From NCBI GenBank assembly GCA_003049485.1, contig PYST01000115.1, positions 1-64,000 on the forward strand: a stretch of DNA of 64,000 bases, in the 5' to 3' direction. Shown here one piece after another: positions 8,559 through 18,286 of this stretch. The notes below the pieces were generated by a model that was given only the letters and a program-made list of their open reading frames with translations, did not search any database and had not been told where the DNA came from. A program made the position numbers and the translations under genes. Source of the DNA: Ophioceras dolichostomum. Lineage: Eukaryota > Ascomycota > Sordariomycetes > Magnaporthales > Ophioceraceae. Every line of letters starts with the position of its first letter. Position 1 is the first letter of the stretch.

Positions 8559-11279
8559 CTTTACCGGAGCCAAAATCAAATGAATATCATCAGAGCCGAT
8601 TGGCGTCCGATACAGCTACCCTTTGCGTAGCGCTGACGAGTTGATGCGATCGTGAATGTTGTGTAAAACGGGTTCTTTGTCGCCGTGTTTGGTTTTGTGT
8701 TTCTTCGTTTGATGTTGGAATTGGAACGATGATGTCGTCGCGCAGTCACATGATTGCATCCACCCAAAGCCGTGTTCGGTAACGGAGCGCTGCGGCCCGC
8801 ACCCCTTTGAACACTAAGCCTTCCATATTTCACAGCCTCGCTGCTTGAACTTTGAAGGATGAAATGCTTAGAAATTCAGATGGAGGACGGGTATTTGAAA
8901 ACTCAAAATGAGCCACCTCCAGCGTGGAAGCCGAATTGAAAGGACGGCTTCACAAGCCGAGATTCCAATCCAGGTGGACTCACGTGATCCTGCTTATGGG
9001 GACAGATGCTGCGGACTGGCCTAGGACCGACACAGTGGCCGACAGATACTAAAGCAAAGACGGTTGCCTGATGTAAGTCACGGCTTTCTAGTCGCCGAAT
9101 TTGGGTGGTCTGGTGCGTGAGAAGAAGTCAGGGCTCAGCGAAAGAGCGAGGCCTCCTTTGGGAGCCACGTTGCTTCCTTTTGCCCAGCTTTTTTTGACGA
9201 AAGACGGATATTTTGTCGAAAAAAAAGAGGGTGCGGGAGGGGAAAACACGAGGAGGAAAGTGAGGAGCGTGTTCGTTCGGATCCTAGAAAGCTTGCCTAC
9301 CCCAAATGATTCGCCGCAGCGGCAAGCATGTCCGCATCACTTGTCTGGGCCGAGCGTAAAGTTACGGAAAGCCTTCCGTCGCTCCATTGTTCCCGAACCG
9401 GATGAAAGCTTCCCTTCTCAAGGGCTGAGTCCACATGCTGTCGGGCAAGGTTTGCAACGGGGCGACACCAGAGAACTGTGTCGATATAGCAAGAAAAGTC
9501 TGTATGGTCCTGCAGATACTGGATATTGGCATATCTTCTGGTGGGCACTGGTAGTGGCAGGGGCGAAAAAGCTTCCCACGTTTTACTGACAAAAGAGAGC
9601 GGGAGGATGGGGGGAAGCAAAGCTGCGCATAGACACTGAAGTCGAACATGTGCAAGAAGGGTTGTGCGGGATACCACACCGTCAGTCCTCGCCATCGCGA
9701 CCAGTCTTGCAAACCGATAGGCCGGTCGGCCACATCCATCTGAGGCAAGCCTGGGGCACGCGACTGGCGCCAATGGGCTCTTGTGCTTGGTAAAGGCGCA
9801 TGCACCACGATCGGAAGCGGAAGCAGAAAAATAGAAGAAAAAATAGTGGATGGAAGGAAGGGGTATAATACCCATATATCCAAAAAGAAAGAAATACAAA
9901 AAGCTTACCAGACAGCCCACTTGAGGTGCCTGGTTACGAAAATCCCAGTCGAGGAGGAGTTTTACTTCGCGTGGTGAACGGAGTCCAGCCACGTTCCCCG
10001 TCCTCTTGGCGTTGCGGTGAAAATTCCGGAGAAAATTCATCCACATGGTGCACCAAGGGTGGGATTCGAACTCGGGGGACGCCGGCGTCGGTTGGGCGAC
10101 TTACATGGCCAGACCACTCGGCTGACCAATGCGCCACCTTGCCATTGTCCCGTTGATTGTTGGAAAATGACGCGGTGTAAGTTGTATTTAAGGGTATCTG
10201 TCCGACGCGTCGCGCGAGACGCGTTTGTAGTGATGGTGGTGGCGAGGGATTGGCCGGCTGTGGTGCGGTGACTGGGTGGCTGGGCGACGACCCCACCTCC
10301 CTAGTCTAATATTCTTGGGATGGAAAGAGCGAACGACGAGGGTGCTTAGGCTACGACTGTCGGTCGGCTTCGTCCAGCACCATTAAGGCGTTGTCGCGGT
10401 TAAGTCGATTATAGGCAGGGAGAGTGGCACTGCTAGCGTCGTAGCACACGACTCCTCAAGCATAGTGGCAATAGCAGCAGGGAGAGGGGACTGCCTCGGG
10501 CCACCGTGCATTGATTCGAGAAGGCTGTCAAGCTTACATCCGCGCAGCCAATTTTGCAGTGTCTGGCTGGCACACTAGTCGTGTCTAGCCCAAAGTCCAG
10601 TCTTCTGGAATCAAGATTTGATAGGTACCAGGCTGGTAGACACCACCGCATTGAGGCTACAACCTACCTCCAACATGACCCAGCTCGCAGGCAGGGTAAA
10701 ATAGCCGTGTTTGCCTTGTGGTCGATTGCAGCAATATTGCGAAGAGCCGAACGTTTTACTCTGCCAAACTTTAGCATCTTCATACACCAGATCATGTCAG
10801 CCTGATGATGTATGGTGCAGCTTAACTTCGCCCAATGAGGCTCCACGTCGCCGCCTTAATAGAGGAGCTGACTCTTGTTGCTTGTCCGTTTTAAAATCTT
10901 GGCTGTGTTTTGGTAAAAGGCGTGCTATATCCGGACTTCTATAGACTTGTGTCGGCTGCGAAAATCCTTGAGTCAGTTCAGTGCGTTTGGCCGGGCTGTC
11001 AAGCCTTCCCCGATATGATATCTGGGAGAATCTTGGGAGAAATTTTGATTGTCAGATCAGGTATGGGGTATTGAGATCCCACAACCGTAGTAGTTCTCGC
11101 GGGAGAACTTGTATTCATTACTGATCTGAAAAGAAATATGGAGGGAAATACAGAAGTACTCGAGATACTGGTCGACATGGAAATTCGCTTGACTGAGAAA
11201 ATGGACGAGCATAAGATCAGATGTAGAAAACGCGCCCCTAATGCCCGTGACGAAGATGAGACCGAAAGATCGTAGCGCA
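8559..11279. other. 2.7-kb interval with no supportable protein gene
   Basis: Open frames here (for example 9297-10046 minus, 9101-9589 plus) have no recognisable domain and no coding-like composition. A tRNA-like A/B-box sequence lies at 10051-10143 (separate entry). The right part, 10.3-11.2 kb, is moderately AT-rich and shows nothing further. Confidence 0.45.
10051..10143 (-). ncRNA. tRNA-like sequence with A-box and B-box (degenerate tRNA or SINE-like)
   Basis: On the minus strand the sequence begins GGCAAGGTGGCGCATTGG, a plausible acceptor strand plus A box. A second A-box-like AGCCGAGTGG follows, and further on GAGTTCGAATCCC, a near-consensus B box. The 3' part, CCTTGGTG, pairs with the 5' GGCAAGG apart from one mismatch and one wobble, and a CACCA follows. 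A TTTT run lies about 20 nt downstream, as for pol III termination. However, the T-arm 5' strand (CCCGAG) cannot pair with the 3' strand (CCCAC) and no normal anticodon arm can be drawn. It is therefore not an ordinary tRNA; a decayed tRNA or the head of a SINE fits better. Confidence 0.35.
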
Positions 11280-13997
11280 TCACCCCGAATCTGCAGGCGC
11301 CTTCCCCTTGTGTGATGACATGCTCTCGCCCGACGAAGTCGGCTTGCCCCTTCCTCCGCCCAACAACCCATTCAGCTTCGCCGACTGGGTGACGTAGAAT
11401 CCATGTATTCGCTGAGAGCGGCTCTTTGGTGGTGATGGCTGCGGGCTATCGCCACTCTCGACGCGTGAGATGATCTCCAATATCGCGTCTCTCCGGTTGC
11501 CCCATGCGCCGCCGTAGTGTGGGTGCCATTCGTCGCCGTCGTCGACCTTACACTGCTCCTTGAAGAACCCGACGTAAAGCTCCTTACACGGCAACGTGGC
11601 CAGAGTGGATGAAAAGTTAAGCTCTACGTATTCAACGATGCGCCATATGATCGCGCAGGTCAGGAGCGCAGACCGTTCGTGGCATTCTCGGTGCTCGCAG
11701 GGCTTGACCAGCGGGCCGTACCTCAGATCGAGTCTCTCGAGGGTCGCGGTGGTACGGCCAGCTAGCTTCGAAACCGCCCGGTTGGCCTCTTCCAGCAGCA
11801 TCGACTGTGCACCCGGTAGAATGCCCGGGTCTAGTTGCGTGAACACCGCAAAGAGGCCGAAATAAAGCAGAGTGAAATCGTCCCTCTCATGGAGCCTTAT
11901 CGGAAGCGACACTTGAGTGTTGGGGAACGACATGAAATTTTCGACGTTGTGGCGGGTCTTGAAGCGTGCGATTCGGGCAAGGCCTAGTCGACGGGCATAA
12001 CTGTCGATGAGTGGAGATTCCACGACCCTGGATAGTCTTTCGACAACTTCTGGCTTGAATAGCCGCTCCTTGACGCTGCGATGCAGAAAGCTGATGCGGC
12101 AAAAAAGCGGAGACTTGAGGTCGGACCCGCGGTCGACTTCGAGCAGACACTTCGAGTCAGCGATAACTGCGCGTTTTGTGAGCCTTGACCGGGCCTCCAA
12201 GACCTTCTCATCCACTCGCTGGACGGGAAGGTTAATGGCGAAGTCAGGATCCGGCTCTAGCGCGAAGGACAAGTCTATCGGAGTGAGATAAGCCGTGTAT
12301 GAACAGGCTCCTAGGAAGTAGACCACGTCCGCGAATCGCTTAAATTTCGCCGGCTCGGACTCGAGATCGAGAAGGATCTTGTCGACCAGCGCGGATATAT
12401 CCGAGGGAAGAGACCCGAGGTATTCGCTAAGCTCTTGGAACTGTTCACCGTTGCTCATGCCATCCAGTAGCAGCCGCGTAACGAGGTAAACCCAAAGGAA
12501 CACTCCCTCGGCCTTCTCGACGACGCCGCGGATTAGGCCATCAGCTTTGTCCGCGTCGACTGTCCTGAAGAGTTCGAACGCCACATGCTGAGTAAGCTCT
12601 GCCGTGACATAAGCGTTAATGTCTCGCTGGGTGAGGTCCTCCATCCGCAGGCTGGGCCTTTTTGCGAAAGCATCTTCGAAGACTGGCCATGGTCGACTGG
12701 AAACGCATATCTTGGTGTTTGGGCCTTGGAGGCTGATGACCAAATCGATAAGTTCGCGGGGTCGGCCCTTGAATTCATCGAGGCCGTCGATGAGCATGAA
12801 GATCTTCATACGCTTGCGGGCTGTCTTGGCGAGTCGTCGCGTGTAGCGGATTAGATCGGGCAGCTTCAGACCAATTTCGGTCAAGCCGGTGCTTGGGAAG
12901 ATCTTAGCGGCCTTATAGAAGTCGCCAAAAGTGTCTGCGGCAAGCTCGGGGTGGCTTTTGATCGCGTCGTGAAGGAGCTTGCGGAGAAGCCCTTCTTGAC
13001 TCATCTGGCGCTCGGTCCCCGAGTTCCAGAAGAAGAAGGAAAGCATCAGGATCTCGCGATCTCCAGTCCATCGTCGGAGTGCTTGTGTTGTCTCTGGGCT
13101 ATCCTGAATGAACTTCATCATGGTCGACTTCCCGGCTCCTGGCTTGCCAGTGATCCAGTACAGATCGGCGTGCTCCGAGGAAAGCCAGGATGGAAAACTC
13201 GGCCACTGCTGCGGGAGGTCTTCGACATCCTCAGGTTTTGCGAAGAGCCAGCGGAATGTCTTGCTGTGGGCCTTCGGAATGGTCTCGTATCGATGTTCTA
13301 TCTCTTCGAAGTAAAGCCTCGAGAGCATGAGTGATGCGTCGAAGTCGGTGATGCTGGAGTTCGGTTCCAGCATCAACTTGTCGCTCAACTGCGTCGCTCG
13401 ACGCTGGAGAAAAGTCTGATAGGCAGGCGATTGTTGCTGGACGGAAGCGGAAAGTGTCGGGAGAAGCTCTGTTGCGGACTGAATGCTGTCCAGCTGGGAT
13501 TTGACATCCCTGTGCCTCTCAGAGTCTGCCTTGCGCATGGACAAGATTTGCTCCTGAAGTGACTTGGTGGCACACAGATGGGCTGCAGCCTGGAGCCGGC
13601 TCAGTCGTTCCTCCAGGTCGGCGATGTCCTTCTTCTTCCAGACTACTTTCAGGGCCTGTCGAAAGCTTTGCCAAGGTGAAGCGGCTTCGCTTGCCGTCGT
13701 CGCAGCCGTGATGCGATCAATGGTGGCGATCATTTCGTCCGCAATCTCACAGCCACTCTGCGCTAATTGCCCAATACCATCGTCTGATGACGAAGGCCCC
13801 GAGCCAAGATTCGAATCATCGGCGATGTGCTCCTTGAAGTCTTGCATAACCTTGGCGATTCGCGTGAGGTCATTCAAGACGCTGACGGTGGTCGAAGTGC
13901 CGGTGTAGATTCGACCCGTCTCAGAGATGACCTTGCCTGTGAATTGAACGAAGGCAAGGACCGCTGATGCGGCCCCAAGAGCCGAGAGCGGATCCAT
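11280..13997 (-). CDS. NACHT-type STAND (NLR-like) protein without C-terminal repeats, 905 aa
   Basis: This is a single-exon gene. The N-terminal ~200 residues start MDPLSALGAASAVLAFVQFT, the hallmark of the fungal STAND N-terminal (Helo-like) domain, and contain coiled-coil segments. The NACHT NTPase follows: Walker A GKPGAGKST (284-292), Walker B IFMLIDGLDEF (399-409) and the downstream CVSSRPWPVF strand (431-440), with LTQRDINAYV at 455-464. Residues ~480-905 form the helical region that usually follows NACHT in these proteins (DUF7791-like). No ankyrin, WD40 or TPR sensor repeats are seen, so the protein is shorter than typical repeat-bearing fungal NLRs. Family knowledge suggests roles in non-self recognition or heterokaryon incompatibility, with nucleotide-driven oligomerisation; the trigger here is unknown. 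The start at 13997 fits because the diagnostic MDPLS motif begins there. Confidence 0.9.
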   Translation of the reverse strand: MDPLSALGAASAVLAFVQFTGKVISETGRIYTGTSTTVSVLNDLTRIAKVMQDFKEHIADDSNLGSGPSSSDDGIGQLAQSGCEIADEMIATIDRITAATTASEAASPWQSFRQALKVVWKKKDIADLEERLSRLQAAAHLCATKSLQEQILSMRKADSERHRDVKSQLDSIQSATELLPTLSASVQQQSPAYQTFLQRRATQLSDKLMLEPNSSITDFDASLMLSRLYFEEIEHRYETIPKAHSKTFRWLFAKPEDVEDLPQQWPSFPSWLSSEHADLYWITGKPGAGKSTMMKFIQDSPETTQALRRWTGDREILMLSFFFWNSGTERQMSQEGLLRKLLHDAIKSHPELAADTFGDFYKAAKIFPSTGLTEIGLKLPDLIRYTRRLAKTARKRMKIFMLIDGLDEFKGRPRELIDLVISLQGPNTKICVSSRPWPVFEDAFAKRPSLRMEDLTQRDINAYVTAELTQHVAFELFRTVDADKADGLIRGVVEKAEGVFLWVYLVTRLLLDGMSNGEQFQELSEYLGSLPSDISALVDKILLDLESEPAKFKRFADVVYFLGACSYTAYLTPIDLSFALEPDPDFAINLPVQRVDEKVLEARSRLTKRAVIADSKCLLEVDRGSDLKSPLFCRISFLHRSVKERLFKPEVVERLSRVVESPLIDSYARRLGLARIARFKTRHNVENFMSFPNTQVSLPIRLHERDDFTLLYFGLFAVFTQLDPGILPGAQSMLLEEANRAVSKLAGRTTATLERLDLRYGPLVKPCEHRECHERSALLTCAIIWRIVEYVELNFSSTLATLPCKELYVGFFKEQCKVDDGDEWHPHYGGAWGNRRDAILEIISRVESGDSPQPSPPKSRSQRIHGFYVTQSAKLNGLLGGGRGKPTSSGESMSSHKGKAPADSG

Positions 13998-14379
13998 CTT
14001 GGATTAGTCGAAGTAGCTAGATCGGAATAGATCGGGCTCGGGCTGATGCGCGTCGGCCCGTGGGCTGCTCGCTGATGATGGTTGATGTCCTCGACTGATG
14101 GTGAATGGAGTTGAAGGGCTGGATTTCGGGGTGGTCGCTGCCTGGTCCTGCAGCCCGACTGATATATGCATATGCACCTCAGCCACTCGACTGCTGCATA
14201 AAGAGGCGGACAACCAATGAGCAGTCACGACGTGCGGTGGTTCCATTTGTGCTGGGAACGGCAAGAAACACACATGTTCCTGCAGCTGGCTTATCAGGTT
14301 GGTCAGCTCAGACGATGAGGCCTTCTGTGAGATAATACAGGAGACATCTATACATGGGACTCATTCCCACTATCGATCA
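13998..14379. other. Promoter interval of the NACHT gene
   Basis: Short intergenic stretch between the NACHT start and the acyl-CoA dehydrogenase stop, both on the minus strand. No other gene seen. Confidence 0.4.
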
Positions 14380-15903
14380 TCAGAGTTTGGCTGTTCCCTG
14401 CGAGAGGGCAACGGTCTTCGCCTTGTATAGCTTTACGAGCTGTCTAACCGCCAGATCTAACATCACATCTTCCGAGCCACCAGGGATTCTCGCCCCAGGC
14501 ACCTCGCGCCATATCACTTAGTAGAGGAGCAGCGTTAGCTGTAGGCATTTCGGTTGTAAGAATAGTGGAAGAGGGAAGAAAACACAAAAGAGGGGGGGAA
14601 ATGGAGAAAGCTCGACGGGAAGGAAGTGAGGTAGAAGAGTTGTAGGGAAAAGAAGAGAGGAAGGAAGAAAAAAGAAAAACAAAGGCGACTCACTCTCAGC
14701 AATCATCCCCTGCCCAGTCCTCGTATACCCATTCCCACCAAACAACAGCACCGCCGCATCGGCGCACTCCTTCAGCACGATGCCCGCCCTCGCCTTCAGC
14801 AGCGCCGTCAGGCCGCCCAGCTCGCGGTCGGCGTCCGCCTTCGGCATCCTCGCCATCGCGTACACGAACTGCTCCAGCCACGCCCACAGGCTCTCCAGCT
14901 GCGCGCCCGCGAGCGCCAGCCGGTGGCGCACGACGGGCTGGTCCATCAGCGGGCGGCCGAACGCCTCGCGGCGCATCACGTACTCGAACGCGGAGCTGAG
15001 CGCGACGCGCGCGCCGCGGGCGGCCAGCATCGCGACGGTCAGACGCTCGTGGTTGAAGTTCGTCATGATGTAGCGCATGCCCTGCCCCTCCTCGCCGAGG
15101 AGGTTCGAGACGGGCACGCGCACGTCGTCCAGCTCGATGTAGGTCGTGCCGGCCGTGATCTGGCCGCCGACCTTGAGGCGCCGCATCGTCACGCCGGGGT
15201 GGCCGCGCAGGGGCACGACGAGGAGGGAGAGGCCCGCGGCGCCGGAGCTGGGGCCGCCGGTGCGGACGGCCATGGTGGCGTAGTCGGCCCAGATGCCGTT
15301 GGTGATCCACTTCTTGGCGCCGTTGATGACGAACTCGGTGCAGTCGGCGGTGCGCGTCGCTGTGGTGGTGATGCCGGCGACGTCGCTGCCTGCGTCAGGC
15401 TCGGTGATGGCGATGCAGGCGCGCTTTTCACCCCGGAGCAGCTGGGGCAGGAACCGCTCCTGTAGCTGCGGGCTGCCGAACTTGATGATGGGCGGCACGC
15501 CGTACGCCATCCCCGTGGTGAGGCTGCTGGATGGGCCGGCGAGGCCCGAGAGCGACATCTCGTCCCAGTAGATCAGGGAGTGGAAGTAGTCGAAGTCTTC
15601 AGCTTTGAGGCCGCCGGGCAGCTCGGCCAGGCCGAGTTTGCGGAGCCAGGCGACCGGTAACGGCGCCGGAAGGGCGCCAATCAGCATGTTGGCTGCTGCG
15701 AATTGACCGAAGACGTGTGGCGGGACGGTTTCGGCATTTTCCCACTCGAAGGCGTGGTCGGTTAGGTGCTTCTGGATGAACGGCCGTATTGTGGCTTGCC
15801 ATTTGCGATGGGACTCTGTGTAGTACGGCGACGGCACGCCCATGAGCCAGCTGGGCTCTGAGAAGGGGATTGGCACTTCTGCCGCGGCCTGCTTCGTCGC
15901 CAT
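14380..15903 (-). CDS. Acyl-CoA dehydrogenase, probably peroxisomal (C-terminal AKL), 448 aa, two exons
   Basis: This FAD enzyme family oxidises acyl-CoA thioesters to trans-2-enoyl-CoA. Exons are 14694-15903 and 14380-14516 (1347 nt). The 177-nt intron has a GTGAGT donor, a GCTAAC branch site and a TAAG acceptor. If the intron is not removed, a pyrimidine-rich tail and a false stop are read. Domain order is the N-terminal helical domain (about 25-160), the middle beta domain with CIAITEPDAGSD (163-174) and KWITNGIWADYA, then the C-terminal helical domain with LLFGGNGYTRTGQG. Exon 2 adds REVPGARIPGGSEDV and the end of the fold. The last three residues are Ala-Lys-Leu, a recognised PTS1 variant, and no mitochondrial presequence is evident at the N-terminus. 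Peroxisomal beta-oxidation or a specialised acid pathway is therefore inferred; the substrate is not determined. Confidence 0.93.
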
Positions 15904-16764
15904 TCTTTCTGGTCGGTGGTCAGTGCGACGATGGTATTGCGAAGACGGGAACCGACAAATGGAGTGGTTGGGCGCATTTGAGGATAGAGAGAAAAATAAC
16001 CAAAAAGAAAGCAGAGCAGATTGATGATCGCGACTTGAATACGGTCGTAGTTATACGGCATACGGAATCACTACCACCATTTTCGTATTAGTTTGGGAAT
16101 CGCTGACCTGATTGCCGTGAGGGGAATCGAGCACGAGCCGAGGTACCGAGCGTTTGTCGGCGCTGAAAGGATCTCCAACCATCGATCACAGTATGCACCA
16201 TGACCTTACCAGGACCGCACGCTTGCGAAAAGGAGTTGGGCTGCATATTGGCTTTTTGTGGCATGCCGATCAATAGCACCCAAACGGGGAATTGACACGG
16301 CTAGATTAAACTTGACGATCGAAGCACAAATATTGACTCGGGTATCCAGGGACGCGTACCTGTGTAGCATCCACCTTCAGGAAGTCCTCCAGGCGATCAC
16401 CGCCGACCGAAGGGCAAGCGCAGGCAGCCACACAACAAGACTGTCACCATGAAGATTGTTTTTCGGGTACTGGGCTCTGATCAAATGTTTCTTGTCAATA
16501 TTCCTCTATAGTTTAACTAATACCTTCTATCCAGATGTTAAAATCCCGTGTTCAATCCGTACCCTGTTCAGACCCGTCCTAACCCAACGCCGACGCTCCA
16601 AAATGCAAAAGAGCACAAAGCCTGATCCGAAAGCCAAGAAACAGCATCCAAGAAAGATCATCCAAAATCCCCCCTGGAAGCAACCACTACGCTTACCTCC
16701 CGACCACCAGACAACCCAGCACTAAGGCTCTCCAGCCCAACAGGCAGGCGGGGGTCCATCATCA
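15904..16764. other. Intergenic region
   Basis: Presumed promoter of the acyl-CoA dehydrogenase gene and 3' flank of the oxysterol-binding protein gene. Only short frames without domain signal. Confidence 0.4.
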
Positions 16765-18286
16765 TCAACCCCAAGGCGTCAACTCCCCCCTAAAAGGCCT
16801 CTGCAACCCACCACCGCCCAACTTCCCATCCCTCACCCTCCACACCCCCTTAGTCCGCTCATGACAAAGCTCCCAATCCGTCCCCTCCGACAACCGATGG
16901 AACACCTCATGATCATCCCCCCTCAAACTCTCAAACAGCAACGGCTCCCACGCGTCCCCCTTCCTCGCCTCCTCAGCCCTCATCCGCCTCTGCGCCTGCT
17001 CAAGCTTCGTCTTCTCCGCGACCGCGACCCGCGAGTCCCCGCCGTGCCCTAACCCCGCAATGACGCCGTCCCACGCCCTTCGCGACTCCCAGGGATCCAT
17101 CTGCTCCACAGCCGGCAGCTCCATCCTCGCCGGCCCGTTCTCCGCCGCGTCGATCTCGTACGTCTCGATCACCTTTCCGGACTTCCCATCCCTCACCGTC
17201 CACCCGCCCTCGCTCCAGCACCCCGCCGTCCTGTACAGCGTGGTCTTGGGGTCCGACTTGTGGAACGTCCGGGCCTCGAACGAGTTCTTCTTCCCCCTCA
17301 GCACGCCGGCGCCCGTGAACCTCAGCTCGGACACGTAGCCCGAGCTGCCGACGATGTGGTAGGTGCCCGTGATCTCGGGGTACAGACACGCCGAGAGGAA
17401 GCCGCGCACCTTGACGTCGGGAAGGGGGATCAGGTGGTCCTCCCCGCCGAATGCGTCGATGTGCAGGACCGCGTGCCCGACCTGCCGGATGTGCACGTTG
17501 CCGTTGAAGGTCATCTCGACGCGGGCGTAGCCGTCGGCGCGGATGCCGTGGTCGGGCGCTGAGATGTGCATGGCTGTGATAGGCGGGTGGTGGCTGACCT
17601 GCTCGGCGACCAGCTGCGTCTTCGTCGTTTCCGTCCTCTTCTTTTTCTCATCGTTGGCATCGCACTCCGCGGTGGACTCCTCTGTCCAGTTGGCGAGGAA
17701 GAGCTCCCCCAAGAAAGCATTCAGGGGCTTTTTGATGCTCACACCAGGCGCACCCGCCACGTACAGCTGCGAGCGCAGCGCGGCCAGCACGAGCTTAAGG
17801 ACCAGCAACGCGCGCTTCTGGGGGTCGGCTTCCAGCGCGGGAGCGGCGAAGATTCTGGGCCGCTGGGCCCAGCAGTGGCCTACCTCTACCACGGACGATG
17901 GCGCGAGGAATGATGTCGGCGCCGTCACGTTGGAGAGGTCGCCTTTCACCGAGGAGAGGAACTAATCACACATTATTTGTGGTCGGTTAGCGCCGTGATT
18001 GGAAGAGAAATGGGTAAATACACGCCTCAGAATAGGGGTGGCCAAGCCAATCACAGTCGGCGGTTAGGTGAGAGAAAGGGGTAATTTTTCGGCGCTTCAC
18101 CAGACAAGAGCTTTCAGCTGGCTGCACCTGTTCTGGCTCGCTGGCTGGCGCTGACCTGACCTGACTGACCCCTCATGCCAAGAATTCTTGAAAGCTGTGA
18201 GTGGGGGAAAAGCAACTGCATTGCGAGAGGCGACTTACACTGACGAGATCCCCGATACAGGAGGCCATTGATTTGGTGGCATCCAT
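16765..18286 (-). CDS. Oxysterol-binding protein (Kes1/Osh4-type ORP), 414 aa, two exons
   Basis: Short ORPs exchange sterol for PI4P between membranes, typically at ER-Golgi or ER-plasma membrane contacts. Exons are 18239-18286 (MDATKSMASCIGDLVS) and 16765-17961 (FLSSVKGDLSNVTAP onward). The intron is 277 nt (GTAAGT donor, TTAG acceptor). The lid region with FLSSV...GDLSNVTAP is followed by the ORD core. Visible marks are KPLNAFLGE (94-102) and the OSBP signature EQVSHHPP (136-143), whose two His bind the PI4P phosphate. FEARTFHKSDPKT and a C-terminal helical region with EKTKLEQAQRRMR follow. No PH domain or ankyrin repeats are present, so this is the short Kes1/Osh4-like class. A Lys/Thr-rich insertion (DEKKKRTETTK) sits just before the signature. 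Confidence 0.93.

Noticed and set aside
9297..10046. Minus-strand open frame of 249 codons
   Set aside because: Starts inside the tRNA-like sequence, has no domain and an irregular composition.
14518..14693. Hydrophobic C-terminal tail on the acyl-CoA dehydrogenase (possible membrane anchor)
   Set aside because: It is the translation of a pyrimidine-rich intron with consensus donor, branch site and acceptor.
14696..15310. Minus-strand frame rich in Arg/Pro within the acyl-CoA dehydrogenase
   Set aside because: Same strand but the wrong frame; the real frame has all dehydrogenase motifs.
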